Of a DNA stretch of 33,440 bases, positions 24,016 through 31,910 are shown piece after piece. Below the pieces are notes generated by a model. It worked only from the letters and a program-made list of their open reading frames with translations. It was not told the DNA's origin and did not search any database. Position numbers and translations under genes: made by a program. Location: contig JANWYI010000033.1 in assembly GCA_025055255.1 (NCBI GenBank), forward strand, positions 1 to 33,440. Direction: 5' to 3'. Numbering within the stretch: position 1 is the first letter of the stretch; every line of letters starts with the position of its first letter. This DNA comes from Anaerolineae bacterium (GTDB lineage Bacteria; Chloroflexota; Anaerolineae; Aggregatilineales; UBA2796).

Positions 24016-26019
24016 ATGACTGCGCTTCAGGAAAGGCGTCCGAGCTTATGGCGGATGCTGGTAGGGAAGCCATTGGCGACGAAAGACCTGCCACATCAAG
24101 CTGTAAGCCGCGCCGTAGGATTAGCTGTTTTCGCCTCTGATGCACTTTCATCCACTGCCTACGCTACTGAAGAAATCCTAGTCATCCTCGCCTTCGCAGG
24201 CTCAGCATACTTTGGTATTTCAATTCCAATCGCCTTCGCCATTGCCGTACTACTGTTTATCGTCACTGTCTCATACAGGCAGACGATCCTCGCCTACCCG
24301 AATGGTGGCGGCGCCTACATCGTGGCACGCGATAATCTAGGCGAGCTACCTGCACAGGTTGCCGCTGCGGCATTGCTGACCGATTACGTTTTGACAGTTG
24401 CTGTCAGCATTTCCAGTGGCGTAGCCCAGATTGCCTCGGCTGTGCCTCAGCTGCATGATCGGCGCGTCGAGCTGGCATTATTCGTCATCATCCTCATGAC
24501 TATCGCTAACTTGCGCGGCGTGAAGGAGTCTGGTCGGCTGTTCGCTATCCCGACCTACTTTTTCATCTTCATGTCCTTCACCATGCTGATCGTCGGCGCA
24601 ATCGAGGTAGCACTTGGACGCTTGAAGCCTGTAACAGGCGTCCAGATGATCCATCACGACGTGATTGAGCCGCTCACGTGGTTCATTGTGCTGCGCGCTT
24701 TCTCCAGCGGCTGCGCTGCTTTGACAGGTATCGAGGCAATCAGCAATGGCATCACTGCCTTCAAAGAGCCGCGCAGCCGCAATGCAGCTGCTACGTTGAT
24801 GGTGATGAGCACAATCCTAGTCACCATTTTCGTCGGCTTCACGCTCTTGGCGAATGCCGTGCATGCGTTGCCTTCCCATCAAGAGACCGTTGTCTCGCAA
24901 ATGGCGCGCGCCATTTACGGACGCGAGAACATCATGTACTACGCCACTATGCTCGGCACAACGCTGATCCTGCTCTTAGCAGCCAACACAGGTTTCGCTG
25001 ATTTCCCGCGCTTAGCGGCGCTCGTGGCTGCAGATGGCTTCTTGCCGCGCCAACTGACTATTCGCGGCTCGCGCTTGGTCTTCTCAGTTGGCATTATGAC
25101 GCTCGGCGTGCTGGCAGGCATTCTGGTAGTCTTCCTGCAAGCGAATGTGACGCTGCTCATTCCGCTGTACGCTGTTGGCGTCTTCTTGAGCTTCACGCTC
25201 TCGCAAGCAGGCATGGTTGTGCGCTTCTGGCGGGCAGGCAAGCTGAAACCGGGTGAGAAAGTCACTAATGAAGTGACTACGCTGGAGCACTTCCCGCATT
25301 GGCGCGCCAGCATGATCGTCAGCGCCGTTGGCGCAACCGCTACCTGCATCGTGATGCTGATCTTTGCCATCACCAAGTTCACAAGCGGCGCGTGGTTCAT
25401 CGTGCTGCTGATCCCGACAATGGTCTATATGTTCAGCCGCGTGCATCATCACTATAAAGACGTGGCACAGCGTCTGAGTGCAGCAGGCTTGCGCTTGAAA
25501 CGCGGCGTGCGCCATGTCGTCTCAGCGTTGGTACTGGTAGATGACATCCATATCGGCTCGCTGCGCATGATTGACTACGCTAAATCGCTAGGCGTCAAGT
25601 GGCGCGCTGTGCATGTAGCAATCAACCCTGCTAAGGTCGAGAAAATTCAGCGCAAGTGGCAGGAGCGCGTCGGCGAGGGTGAGCTGACCATTCTTGAGTC
25701 GCCCTACCGTCAACTGATCGAGCCGATCCGCGATGAAGTTCAGCGCGAGCTAGAGGCAAATCCTGAAGGCTACGTCAACGTGATTCTCGGTCACTTGGCA
25801 ATGGACACTTTCTGGGAACAGATTCTGCATCAGAACAACGCTTACATCTTCAGCCTCGCGCTGCAGAACCTTGATCGCGTTGTTGTGACAACTGTGCCGT
25901 ATCAGTGCCATCACCATGAAGAGACGAACGGCAACGGTCAGCACAAGAACAACGGCAACGGCTTGCCACCTGAAGTTGAAGTGAAGGAGACAGCTGAGAC
26001 ACAACAGTCGGACTCATAG
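24016..26019 (+). CDS. APC-superfamily permease, KimA (YdaO)-like
   Basis: The product has 667 residues. The start at 24016 (MTALQERRPSLW) is set by the upstream promoter and a purine-rich GAGGGAAA. Twelve transmembrane segments span about residues 35-500. Diagnostic strings are FASDALSSTAYATEEIL in segment 1, SYRQTILAYPNGGGAYIVA, and FSSGCAALTGIEAISNG in segment 6; these match the KimA/YdaO branch, whose characterised member in Bacillus is a high-affinity potassium-proton symporter inhibited by c-di-AMP. After the membrane part comes a cytosolic domain of about 150 residues resembling a universal-stress fold (VVSALVLVDDIHIGSLRMI, YVNVILGHLA), which could carry the nucleotide control. The tail is hydrophilic and rich in H, N, G and E. 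Potassium uptake is the best guess; amino-acid transport is the alternative. Confidence 0.88.
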   Translation: MTALQERRPSLWRMLVGKPLATKDLPHQAVSRAVGLAVFASDALSSTAYATEEILVILAFAGSAYFGISIPIAFAIAVLLFIVTVSYRQTILAYPNGGGAYIVARDNLGELPAQVAAAALLTDYVLTVAVSISSGVAQIASAVPQLHDRRVELALFVIILMTIANLRGVKESGRLFAIPTYFFIFMSFTMLIVGAIEVALGRLKPVTGVQMIHHDVIEPLTWFIVLRAFSSGCAALTGIEAISNGITAFKEPRSRNAAATLMVMSTILVTIFVGFTLLANAVHALPSHQETVVSQMARAIYGRENIMYYATMLGTTLILLLAANTGFADFPRLAALVAADGFLPRQLTIRGSRLVFSVGIMTLGVLAGILVVFLQANVTLLIPLYAVGVFLSFTLSQAGMVVRFWRAGKLKPGEKVTNEVTTLEHFPHWRASMIVSAVGATATCIVMLIFAITKFTSGAWFIVLLIPTMVYMFSRVHHHYKDVAQRLSAAGLRLKRGVRHVVSALVLVDDIHIGSLRMIDYAKSLGVKWRAVHVAINPAKVEKIQRKWQERVGEGELTILESPYRQLIEPIRDEVQRELEANPEGYVNVILGHLAMDTFWEQILHQNNAYIFSLALQNLDRVVVTTVPYQCHHHEETNGNGQHKNNGNGLPPEVEVKETAETQQSDS

Positions 26020-26030
26020 CCATTCTCTGG

Positions 26031-26075
26031 TGCTTGGCAATTGGCTGCTTAGTCAGTAGGCGCCGTTGCCAAGCA
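26031..26075. terminator. Inverted repeat between convergent genes
   Basis: TGCTTGGCAA (26031-26040) and TTGCCAAGCA (26066-26075) are a perfect 10-bp inverted repeat with a 25-base loop. It lies 12 bases after the transporter stop and spans the last codons of the sugar transferase gene. There is no T tract. It probably ends or protects one of the two converging transcripts. Confidence 0.45.
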
Positions 26076-27501
26076 ACACATTCGGAATTGTGCGCAGCAG
26101 GATTTGTAAGTCCAATCCAATTGACCAATTCTCAATGTAGTAGATATCCAGCAGGCACTGCTCTTCAAATGGCACTTTGCTGCGTCCGCTGACCTGCCAT
26201 AAGCCTGTGATACCGGGCTGTGTGTTCAGCCGTTGACGTTGCCAAGATTCGTAGAGCGCAACTTCGGACGGCGTCGGCGGGCGCGGACCGACAATGCTCA
26301 TCTCGCCGCGCAGCACATTGATCAAATTCGGCAGCTCATCAAGGCTGGTGCGCCTCAGAAAACGCCCAACGCGCGTAATGCGCGGATCGTTCTCCCACTT
26401 CGGACGCTTCGGGTCGGCGCCTGTTTGGCGGATAAGCTCCTCATGCTTGCGGTCGGCGCCCTCATACATTGAGCGAAACTTGAGCATGTAAAATTCGCGT
26501 CCATTTTTGCCCACGCGCCGATGTGCATAGAAGACGCTGCCGGGCGAGTCGAGCTTGATAGCAATAGCAATCAAAATGCCTAGTGGCAGGACAAACGGCG
26601 CCGCCAAAAAAACAATCGCTAGGTCAATGGCGCGCTTGAGCAGATACTGGCTGCGATTCATGCCTGTGCTCGCCTTCAGACCGAGCAATGGAATGCCGTC
26701 GAGATTTTCCACGCGCACTTGGCTCATGCTCAGCTGGAACAGATCGGGCACTACGCGCGTCTGCACACCGCTCGCCTCACAGTGCTGCACAATCTCTATA
26801 ATTTTCTTGCGTGCATCCCATGGCAGCGCCACGATCACAAGATCAGCGGCACGTTGTGCCAAAAGCTCAGGCAATTTCTCAAGAGTGCCCAAGCCACGCA
26901 CTCTGCCCATGTCCACTGAGCCGCGCTCAGGATCGTCGTCCAAATAGCCAATCGGCACGTAGCCTAGGTCTGGACGCGCTAGAATCGCGCTCAAAACTGC
27001 ACGCCCCACGTCACCTGCGCCGATCAACAGCACGCGCTCCACGCCAACACCGCGCCGCCGCAATATGCTGCGCACAATCCGATAGACGAGGCGCAAGCCA
27101 GAGAGCAGGATCACGCATAGTACTGCTGCTAAAATCAGCAGCAGCCGCGAAAAAGCCGGCGGCTGCGTAAAAAAGCTGAGCGCCATGGCGATCACTGTAG
27201 CGCTCGCTACGCCATTGACGATCCGCGAGACTTCCTCTAGCCAACTGCGCCCGCGTTGTTCACGATACAGCCCTGCTACAGGCGCTGTCAGCACTACCCA
27301 AAGTGCAAAGACGAATGCGTATGGCACAAAAACATCGAAAGACGTGAAAAACGCCTCGCCGACTGGCAAAATGCTCCGCATGAGCTCGGACTCGTAGCGC
27401 AGGTAGTAAGACAGCCAGAACGCTACGAAAATCAAGGCGAAATCTAAGGCAGGCATTGCCCGCCGCAGCCATTTTGCCCAATTCCGACCCTTTTCCTGCA
27501 T
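26053..27501 (-). CDS. Polyprenyl-phosphate sugar-phosphate transferase (initiating glycosyltransferase)
   Basis: The product has 482 residues and starts surface polysaccharide synthesis by moving a sugar-1-phosphate from a UDP-sugar onto undecaprenyl phosphate in the inner membrane. Four N-terminal membrane segments (from [19 protein letters not shown]) come first, then a Rossmann-like domain with [13 protein letters not shown] near residue 155. The membrane re-entrant helix and catalytic domain run from about residue 287: [52 protein letters not shown] and [16 protein letters not shown] at 27501 is 5 bases after the glycosyltransferase stop. An upstream in-frame start at 27564 would overlap that gene more. 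The exact sugar (glucose, galactose or other) cannot be read from sequence. Confidence 0.94.
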   Translation of the reverse strand: MQEKGRNWAKWLRRAMPALDFALIFVAFWLSYYLRYESELMRSILPVGEAFFTSFDVFVPYAFVFALWVVLTAPVAGLYREQRGRSWLEEVSRIVNGVASATVIAMALSFFTQPPAFSRLLLILAAVLCVILLSGLRLVYRIVRSILRRRGVGVERVLLIGAGDVGRAVLSAILARPDLGYVPIGYLDDDPERGSVDMGRVRGLGTLEKLPELLAQRAADLVIVALPWDARKKIIEIVQHCEASGVQTRVVPDLFQLSMSQVRVENLDGIPLLGLKASTGMNRSQYLLKRAIDLAIVFLAAPFVLPLGILIAIAIKLDSPGSVFYAHRRVGKNGREFYMLKFRSMYEGADRKHEELIRQTGADPKRPKWENDPRITRVGRFLRRTSLDELPNLINVLRGEMSIVGPRPPTPSEVALYESWQRQRLNTQPGITGLWQVSGRSKVPFEEQCLLDIYYIENWSIGLDLQILLRTIPNVLLGNGAY

Positions 27502-27506
27502 CACGT

Positions 27507-28625
27507 CTAATTCTCTAGCGCTTTGCGATAAGTTTCTACCGTGGCGCAAGCCGTTTGCAGCCATGTGAACTGTTGCGCTCGCGCCTGCGCGCGTTCGCTT
27601 TGCTCAGCGCGCCACGCTGCGTCACGCACAGCGCGCGCCAATGCCTCGCACCATGCTATTTCGTCCTCAGGCGGCAGCTGCATGCCGACATCGCCTACTG
27701 CCTCTGGCAAAGATGAGACATTTGAGACTAGAGGCGGCACGCCACATGCCATTGCCTCAACCACTGGCAAGCCCCAGCCTTCGAAGACCGAGGGGTAGAC
27801 AAACGTTTCTGCGCAATTGTACCAATAGACTAGCTCAGAGTCAGGCAAGTAGCCGACTTGATGGACAGTCTGCTTGATTCCAAGCACTTCAATTAGACGC
27901 GGAATGTCGTGCGTCATCCAGCCAATGCCGCCACCTAGCACTAGGTGTACAGCGCGCCGATCCGCCTCAGGTAGTTTTGCGTAGGCGCGCAGCAAGGTAG
28001 GCAAGTTTTTGCGCGGCTCCAACGTGCCAAGGTAAAAGAAAAAGCGCTCTGGCAAGCCTTTGGCAGCGCGGAATGCCTCAACTTCGGCACGCGGCAACTT
28101 TTTGAAGTGCGGCTGCACACCTGCAATTGCCAAATCAATCTTTTCAAGCGGCACGCGCAATAATTTGTGTAGGTCGCCAGCTGTAGCGCGCGAAATGGCA
28201 ATGACACGCCGCGCGCGACGACAACTCGCGCCTGTCAGCGCGCGCAGGTACAGCCGTCGCGCTGCTGGCAGACGTTGAGGATAGCGGATGAAACTTAGGT
28301 CGTAGACCGTCACCACAAACGGACGCGGCATGAGCAGCGGCGCTACGAAAGCCAGCTCATGCATGAGATCAATGCCGTTCAGTTGAAACGGCTGCACTAG
28401 CTGTTCCCACAGAATGCGTCGCAATGGACTAGCTGTCTTGAGGCGCGAGCGGCGGACGCGGTATGGCGTGTCTGGCACGTCGCCTTCGCCAACAAAGATC
28501 GTGGCGCGCAACATCGGGTCAGCGTGTGGCAAGTGCGCGATTAAGTTGTAAATGTAGTTGTGAATGCCAGCGCGTCGAAAGCTGTGCGCGCTTGCCAGCA
28601 AATGTGCATTTAAGCCAACATGCAT
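27507..28625 (-). CDS. GT4-family glycosyltransferase
   Basis: The product has 372 residues with two Rossmann domains (GT-B fold). The N-terminal domain has the acceptor-side loop RRAGIHNYIYNLI and FVVTVYDLSFIRYPQ. The C-terminal domain has FFFYLGTLEPRKNLPTLL, binding the donor phosphate, and FEGWGLPVVEAMACGVPP, whose Glu pair is the E-x7-E motif of GT4 retaining transferases. It should add a sugar to the lipid-linked glycan begun by the next gene. It is third in a four-gene operon, 39 bases after the SGNH hydrolase gene. Its ATG lies inside an inverted repeat and just after a perfect TATAAT, so it may also have its own, leaderless transcript. Confidence 0.93.
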   Translation of the reverse strand: MHVGLNAHLLASAHSFRRAGIHNYIYNLIAHLPHADPMLRATIFVGEGDVPDTPYRVRRSRLKTASPLRRILWEQLVQPFQLNGIDLMHELAFVAPLLMPRPFVVTVYDLSFIRYPQRLPAARRLYLRALTGASCRRARRVIAISRATAGDLHKLLRVPLEKIDLAIAGVQPHFKKLPRAEVEAFRAAKGLPERFFFYLGTLEPRKNLPTLLRAYAKLPEADRRAVHLVLGGGIGWMTHDIPRLIEVLGIKQTVHQVGYLPDSELVYWYNCAETFVYPSVFEGWGLPVVEAMACGVPPLVSNVSSLPEAVGDVGMQLPPEDEIAWCEALARAVRDAAWRAEQSERAQARAQQFTWLQTACATVETYRKALEN

Positions 28626-28657
28626 GGCGCAGATTATAGCGTGCCGTGCGCCATGCA
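28621..28657 (-). promoter_or_regulatory. Inverted repeat with embedded -10 box over the GT4 start codon
   Basis: TGCATGGCGCA (28621-28631) and TGCGCCATGCA (28647-28657) are a perfect 11-bp inverted repeat with a 15-base loop. The loop holds TATAAT on the minus strand (28638-28633). A start 7 bases downstream would fall at about 28626, one base before the ATG (28625). In the read-through transcript the same stem would cover the GT4 start codon. Confidence 0.5.
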
Positions 28658-28664
28658 GATAGAC

Positions 28665-29294
28665 TCAGAGCGTGAACTGCACGGCGCGTAGCCACTCGCG
28701 CGCGATCAGTGCGTGCCCAACACTGTGCGGATGAAACTGGTCATATGACCATAGCTGCGGCACGCTGACGCGCAGCACTTGCGCAAATGCCTCTTGCAAG
28801 TCTACATAGAGCGTCTTGAACTCAGCGGCGACTTGTGCCATGAGCGCAGCGTAAATTTCCATCTGACGGCGCATTGGCTGCTCACGGTCAGGCTCAATCA
28901 TGTACGGCGAGAGCAGGATCACTTGTGTGCCAAATGCTTCCTGCACGCGATGGACTAGCAAGCGCAGCGTCGCCTGATATTCTACATGGAAGACAGCTGT
29001 AGCAGGATTACCGTGAAATTGCCGATAGACATCGTTAATGCCGACCATCAGTGAGAGCCAGTGCGGACGCTCGCTGACCACGTCGCGCTCGTAGCGTGCG
29101 GCGATGTCGCGCACAGTATTGCCGCTCACGCCGCGATTGACGAAAGTCAAGTTCAGATATGGATAGCGCGCGATCAGCATGTTGCGCACCATGCTCACAT
29201 AGCCGTTGCCGTATGGCGCAGCGATGTCACGCCTGCCTGCATCTGTGATGCTATCGCCGACAAAGACGATCTTCTGGTTCGGCTGCAGCAGCAT
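28665..29294 (-). CDS. SGNH/GDSL-family esterase or lipase
   Basis: The product has 209 residues with no signal peptide. All four SGNH blocks are present: FVGDSITDAGR with catalytic Ser15, NRGVSGNT with oxyanion Gly58, VGINDVYRQF with Asn87, and YDQFHPHSVGH with Asp185 and His188. Such enzymes remove acyl or acetyl groups from sugars, lipids or esters. Its ATG follows the AXE1 esterase stop by 3 bases and two sugar-transfer genes lie downstream, so deacetylation of a carbohydrate or glycan precursor is a reasonable guess. A general esterase cannot be excluded. Confidence 0.92.
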   Translation of the reverse strand: MLLQPNQKIVFVGDSITDAGRRDIAAPYGNGYVSMVRNMLIARYPYLNLTFVNRGVSGNTVRDIAARYERDVVSERPHWLSLMVGINDVYRQFHGNPATAVFHVEYQATLRLLVHRVQEAFGTQVILLSPYMIEPDREQPMRRQMEIYAALMAQVAAEFKTLYVDLQEAFAQVLRVSVPQLWSYDQFHPHSVGHALIAREWLRAVQFTL

Positions 29295-29297
29295 AGA

Positions 29298-30269
29298 TCA
29301 GTCCCACAGCTCGTGCAGATAGCGAATTTTTGCCAGCAAATGGTGCGCGCCGCCGCCTTCGTGGTGATTAAAAGGATAGACAGCAAGGCGCTTCTGACCG
29401 ATATAGTGATTATACGCTGCATAGACAGTAGATGGCGGACAGATGTCGTCCATCAAGCCGACTGAGAAGAATGCAGGCACAATCGCGCGTGCCGCAAAGT
29501 TGACGCCATCAAAATAACTGAGCGTCTTGAAGACCTGCTCAACTTTGTCACGATGAATGGCTAAAAAGGCGCTGATCTCGCGGTAAGGTGCTGTCTCAAT
29601 AAGCGTCGTGGCGCGCCGAAAGTGGCACAAGAACGGCACATCAGGCAAGACCGCGTCAAGGTCTGGCACGAGCGCAGCTACAGCGAGACTGATTCCGCCG
29701 CCTTGGCTGCCACCTGTGACGGCGACGTGCGCGGCGTCAACCATGTCATGCGCGCGTGCAGCTTCTACAGCGCGCACGGCATCTGTGAAAACGCGCCGAT
29801 AGTAGTAGTGACGTGGATTGAGAATGCCGCGCGTCATGAATCCGTTGTGCTGCGGATTGCCACCTTCCAACTCAAGATCAGGCGTATCGCCGACGCGCCA
29901 CACACTGCCTTGACCGCGCGTGTCCATCACAAAGTGCGCAAAGCCTGCATTGGAGAATGGCAACCACTCGATTGGCAAGCCGCGTCCGCCGCCGTAGCCG
30001 ACATACTCTACGACGCACGGCAACGGACGCGCTGCGCTCTTTGGCAGGATTAGCCACGCCTTGATCGGCTGCCCGCTGAAGCCATTGAAAGTGACATCGA
30101 AAACGTCCACAAGGCTCAGACCCAAGTCAACAGGCTCGAATTGTGCGTCGAGCGGCACTTGGTGTGCTTCAGCCAAGGTTTGGCGCCAGAAGCTATCGAA
30201 GTCTTCGGGCTCTTCGCGTGGCGGCAAGTAAGTCTCTAGCTGTTCAATTGGCAGGTCAAAAAGTGGCAT
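29298..30269 (-). CDS. AXE1-family acetyl xylan esterase / cephalosporin-C deacetylase
   Basis: The product has 323 residues, the usual length of family CE7. The alpha/beta-hydrolase has FDSFWRQTLAEA at the N-terminus and VVEYVGYGGGRGLP, whose Tyr92 backbone helps form the oxyanion hole. It also has the RGQG signature (residues 118-121), VTGGSQGGGISLA with catalytic Ser188, GLMDDICPP with Asp274, and NHHEGGGAHH with His303. CE7 enzymes remove acetyl groups from xylo-oligosaccharides and other small acetylated compounds in the cytosol; no signal peptide is present. The ATG at 30269 has AGGA about 11 bases upstream. Starts further up (to 30488) would run back through the promoter. It is the first gene of the four-gene operon. 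Confidence 0.93.
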   Translation of the reverse strand: MPLFDLPIEQLETYLPPREEPEDFDSFWRQTLAEAHQVPLDAQFEPVDLGLSLVDVFDVTFNGFSGQPIKAWLILPKSAARPLPCVVEYVGYGGGRGLPIEWLPFSNAGFAHFVMDTRGQGSVWRVGDTPDLELEGGNPQHNGFMTRGILNPRHYYYRRVFTDAVRAVEAARAHDMVDAAHVAVTGGSQGGGISLAVAALVPDLDAVLPDVPFLCHFRRATTLIETAPYREISAFLAIHRDKVEQVFKTLSYFDGVNFAARAIVPAFFSVGLMDDICPPSTVYAAYNHYIGQKRLAVYPFNHHEGGGAHHLLAKIRYLHELWD

Positions 30270-30312
30270 AGCAAAACGTATCCTGAAGGTGAGCGCGATC
30301 ACAACGCGTTCA

Positions 30313-30321
30313 ACTATAACA
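30313..30321 (-). promoter_or_regulatory. Extended -10 promoter of the AXE1 operon
   Basis: On the minus strand TGTTATAGT (30321-30313) gives an extended -10 with TATAGT (5/6). No good -35 is seen. The start near 30306 would leave a leader of about 37 bases to the AXE1 ATG. Confidence 0.45.
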
Positions 30322-30420
30322 GTTTTTCGTCCTCGCGCCATGTACTCATGGTTTCTCGCCCTTCGCATAAGAAAACTGCAAGCGTTTATCTTTTGGGCTG
30401 TCAGTCTCTCTACCTCAGCC

Positions 30421-30449
30421 TTGTGGATCAGCGCCAAAGGCGCTAAGAT
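30421..30449 (+). promoter_or_regulatory. Weak promoter with a palindrome between the boxes, upstream of folC
   Basis: TTGTGG (30421-30426) and TAAGAT (30444-30449) are 17 bases apart, a weak sigma-70 pair. The palindrome AGCGCC-AAA-GGCGCT (30430-30444) fills the spacer, where a repressor would block polymerase. The leader to the folC ATG would be about 45 bases. Confidence 0.3.
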
Positions 30450-30501
30450 CATAACAGAGCGCACACAGCTTGATGTGTCGCTACACACGAAGGCTTTTCA
30501 A

Positions 30502-31887
30502 ATGACTCTCAGCTACGCAGACGCCCTAGATTACCTCTACAGCTTGATTAACTACGAAGTACGGCGCCCTGAGCGCTATGCGCCAGACGTAGTTAGTATA
30601 GAGCGACCGCGTGCATTACTGGCAGCACTAGGCAATCCGCAAGAACGCTATCCTTGCCTACATTTGACTGGCACAAAAGGCAAAGGCTCGGTCAGCGCCA
30701 TGTGTGCCAGCGTTTTGAGCGCAGCAGGTCTGCGCGTTGGCTTGTATTCTTCGCCTCATTTGCAAGACTTCCGCGAGCGCATTCGGGTTAACGACGTGCT
30801 GATCGCGCCTGAGCTTCTGGCAAGCCTTGTAGAGCGCGTCCAACCGTATGTGGCGCGCTTGGCAGGCTTGACGTGGTTTGAAGTGGTGACGGCGCTCGCT
30901 TTCATGGCGTTTGCCGAAGAGTCAGTGGACGTGGCAGTGATCGAGGTCGGCTTAGGCGGCAGATTAGACGCGACTAACATCTTGCGCGCGCCTTTAACCA
31001 CTACTGTGACCAGCCTGAGCTACGACCACATGCATTTGCTGGGCAACACATTGCCCGAAATTGCTTTCGAGAAAGCAGGCATTTTCAAGCAAGGTGTGCC
31101 TGCTATCAGCGCACCACAGCCGCCTGAGGCGCTTGCCGTCCTAGAGCGTGTTGCTGCTGAGCGCGGCGCATCGCTGACCGTTGTTGGACGTGATGTACCG
31201 TTTGAGGTTGGTGAAAGTGACGAGTTCGGGCAATTTTTCCGCCTTTTGGAAGGCGAGCTGCGCGGCGAGTACTGGACGCCGTTGCTTGGCGCTCACCAAG
31301 CGCTAAATGGCGCTGTAGCGCTTGCCACGCTCGATCACGTTCGCAAAGCAGGCATACCAATCAGCGAACAGGCGCTGCGCGTCGGCTTGGCGCAAGTGAA
31401 CTGGGCAGGACGCTTAGAAGTGGTGCGCCGTGCGCCGTATCTGGTGCTGGATGCAGCGCACAACGCTGCCAGTGCTGAGCGCCTGCGCGACTCGTTACAG
31501 CACATTTTCTTGAGCGGAGCTGAGCGCCGCTTGATTCTCATTTTCGGCGCTTTTACGGATAAAGACGTGCTAGGCATGTTCCGCGCGCTATTGCCGATCA
31601 CTGATCAGCTGATCTTGATGCAGCCAATCAGTCCACGTGCCTTCAGCACAGATCAGCTGGCTGAGTTAGCACGTCAAGTCGGCTACGCAGGCACGTTGTA
31701 CAGCTGTCCTGCAGCACGTGAAGCACTTGAGCGTGCTGAACAGCTTGCCTCGCCAAGTGATGTCATTTGTGCAACAGGCTCGCTCTCTGTAGTAGGCGAG
31801 TTGCGCAGTGTGCTTGGCTTAGCAGCCGGACGCGCGGCTTACCTTGATGAACAAGCCGTTCAAGTGCGTCAAAACCGCTATTTGTAA
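30502..31887 (+). CDS. folC: Folylpolyglutamate synthase / dihydrofolate synthase
   Basis: The product has 461 residues and adds glutamate to folates (and usually to dihydropteroate) using ATP. The Mur-ligase-like domain has the P-loop HLTGTKGKGSVSAM (residues 54-67), the folate loop LYSSPHLQDFRERIRVN, VIEVGLGGRLDATNIL, and the conserved TSLSYDHMHLLGNTLPEIAFEKAGIFK. The C-terminal domain contains APYLVLDAAHNAAS and LIFGAFTDKD. ATG at 30502 is chosen because GAAGG lies 8 bases upstream and the next residues are the normal N-terminus; the open frame before it lacks family similarity. lon follows after 23 bases, probably on the same transcript. Confidence 0.96.
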   Translation: MTLSYADALDYLYSLINYEVRRPERYAPDVVSIERPRALLAALGNPQERYPCLHLTGTKGKGSVSAMCASVLSAAGLRVGLYSSPHLQDFRERIRVNDVLIAPELLASLVERVQPYVARLAGLTWFEVVTALAFMAFAEESVDVAVIEVGLGGRLDATNILRAPLTTTVTSLSYDHMHLLGNTLPEIAFEKAGIFKQGVPAISAPQPPEALAVLERVAAERGASLTVVGRDVPFEVGESDEFGQFFRLLEGELRGEYWTPLLGAHQALNGAVALATLDHVRKAGIPISEQALRVGLAQVNWAGRLEVVRRAPYLVLDAAHNAASAERLRDSLQHIFLSGAERRLILIFGAFTDKDVLGMFRALLPITDQLILMQPISPRAFSTDQLAELARQVGYAGTLYSCPAAREALERAEQLASPSDVICATGSLSVVGELRSVLGLAAGRAAYLDEQAVQVRQNRYL

Positions 31888-31910
31888 GCAGAAACTGAGG
31901 AAACAAAGCC

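Noticed and set aside
30289-30501. An N-terminal extension of folC by 71 codons
   Set aside because: It has no family similarity, runs through the promoter region, and a good ribosome-binding site precedes the internal ATG at 30502.
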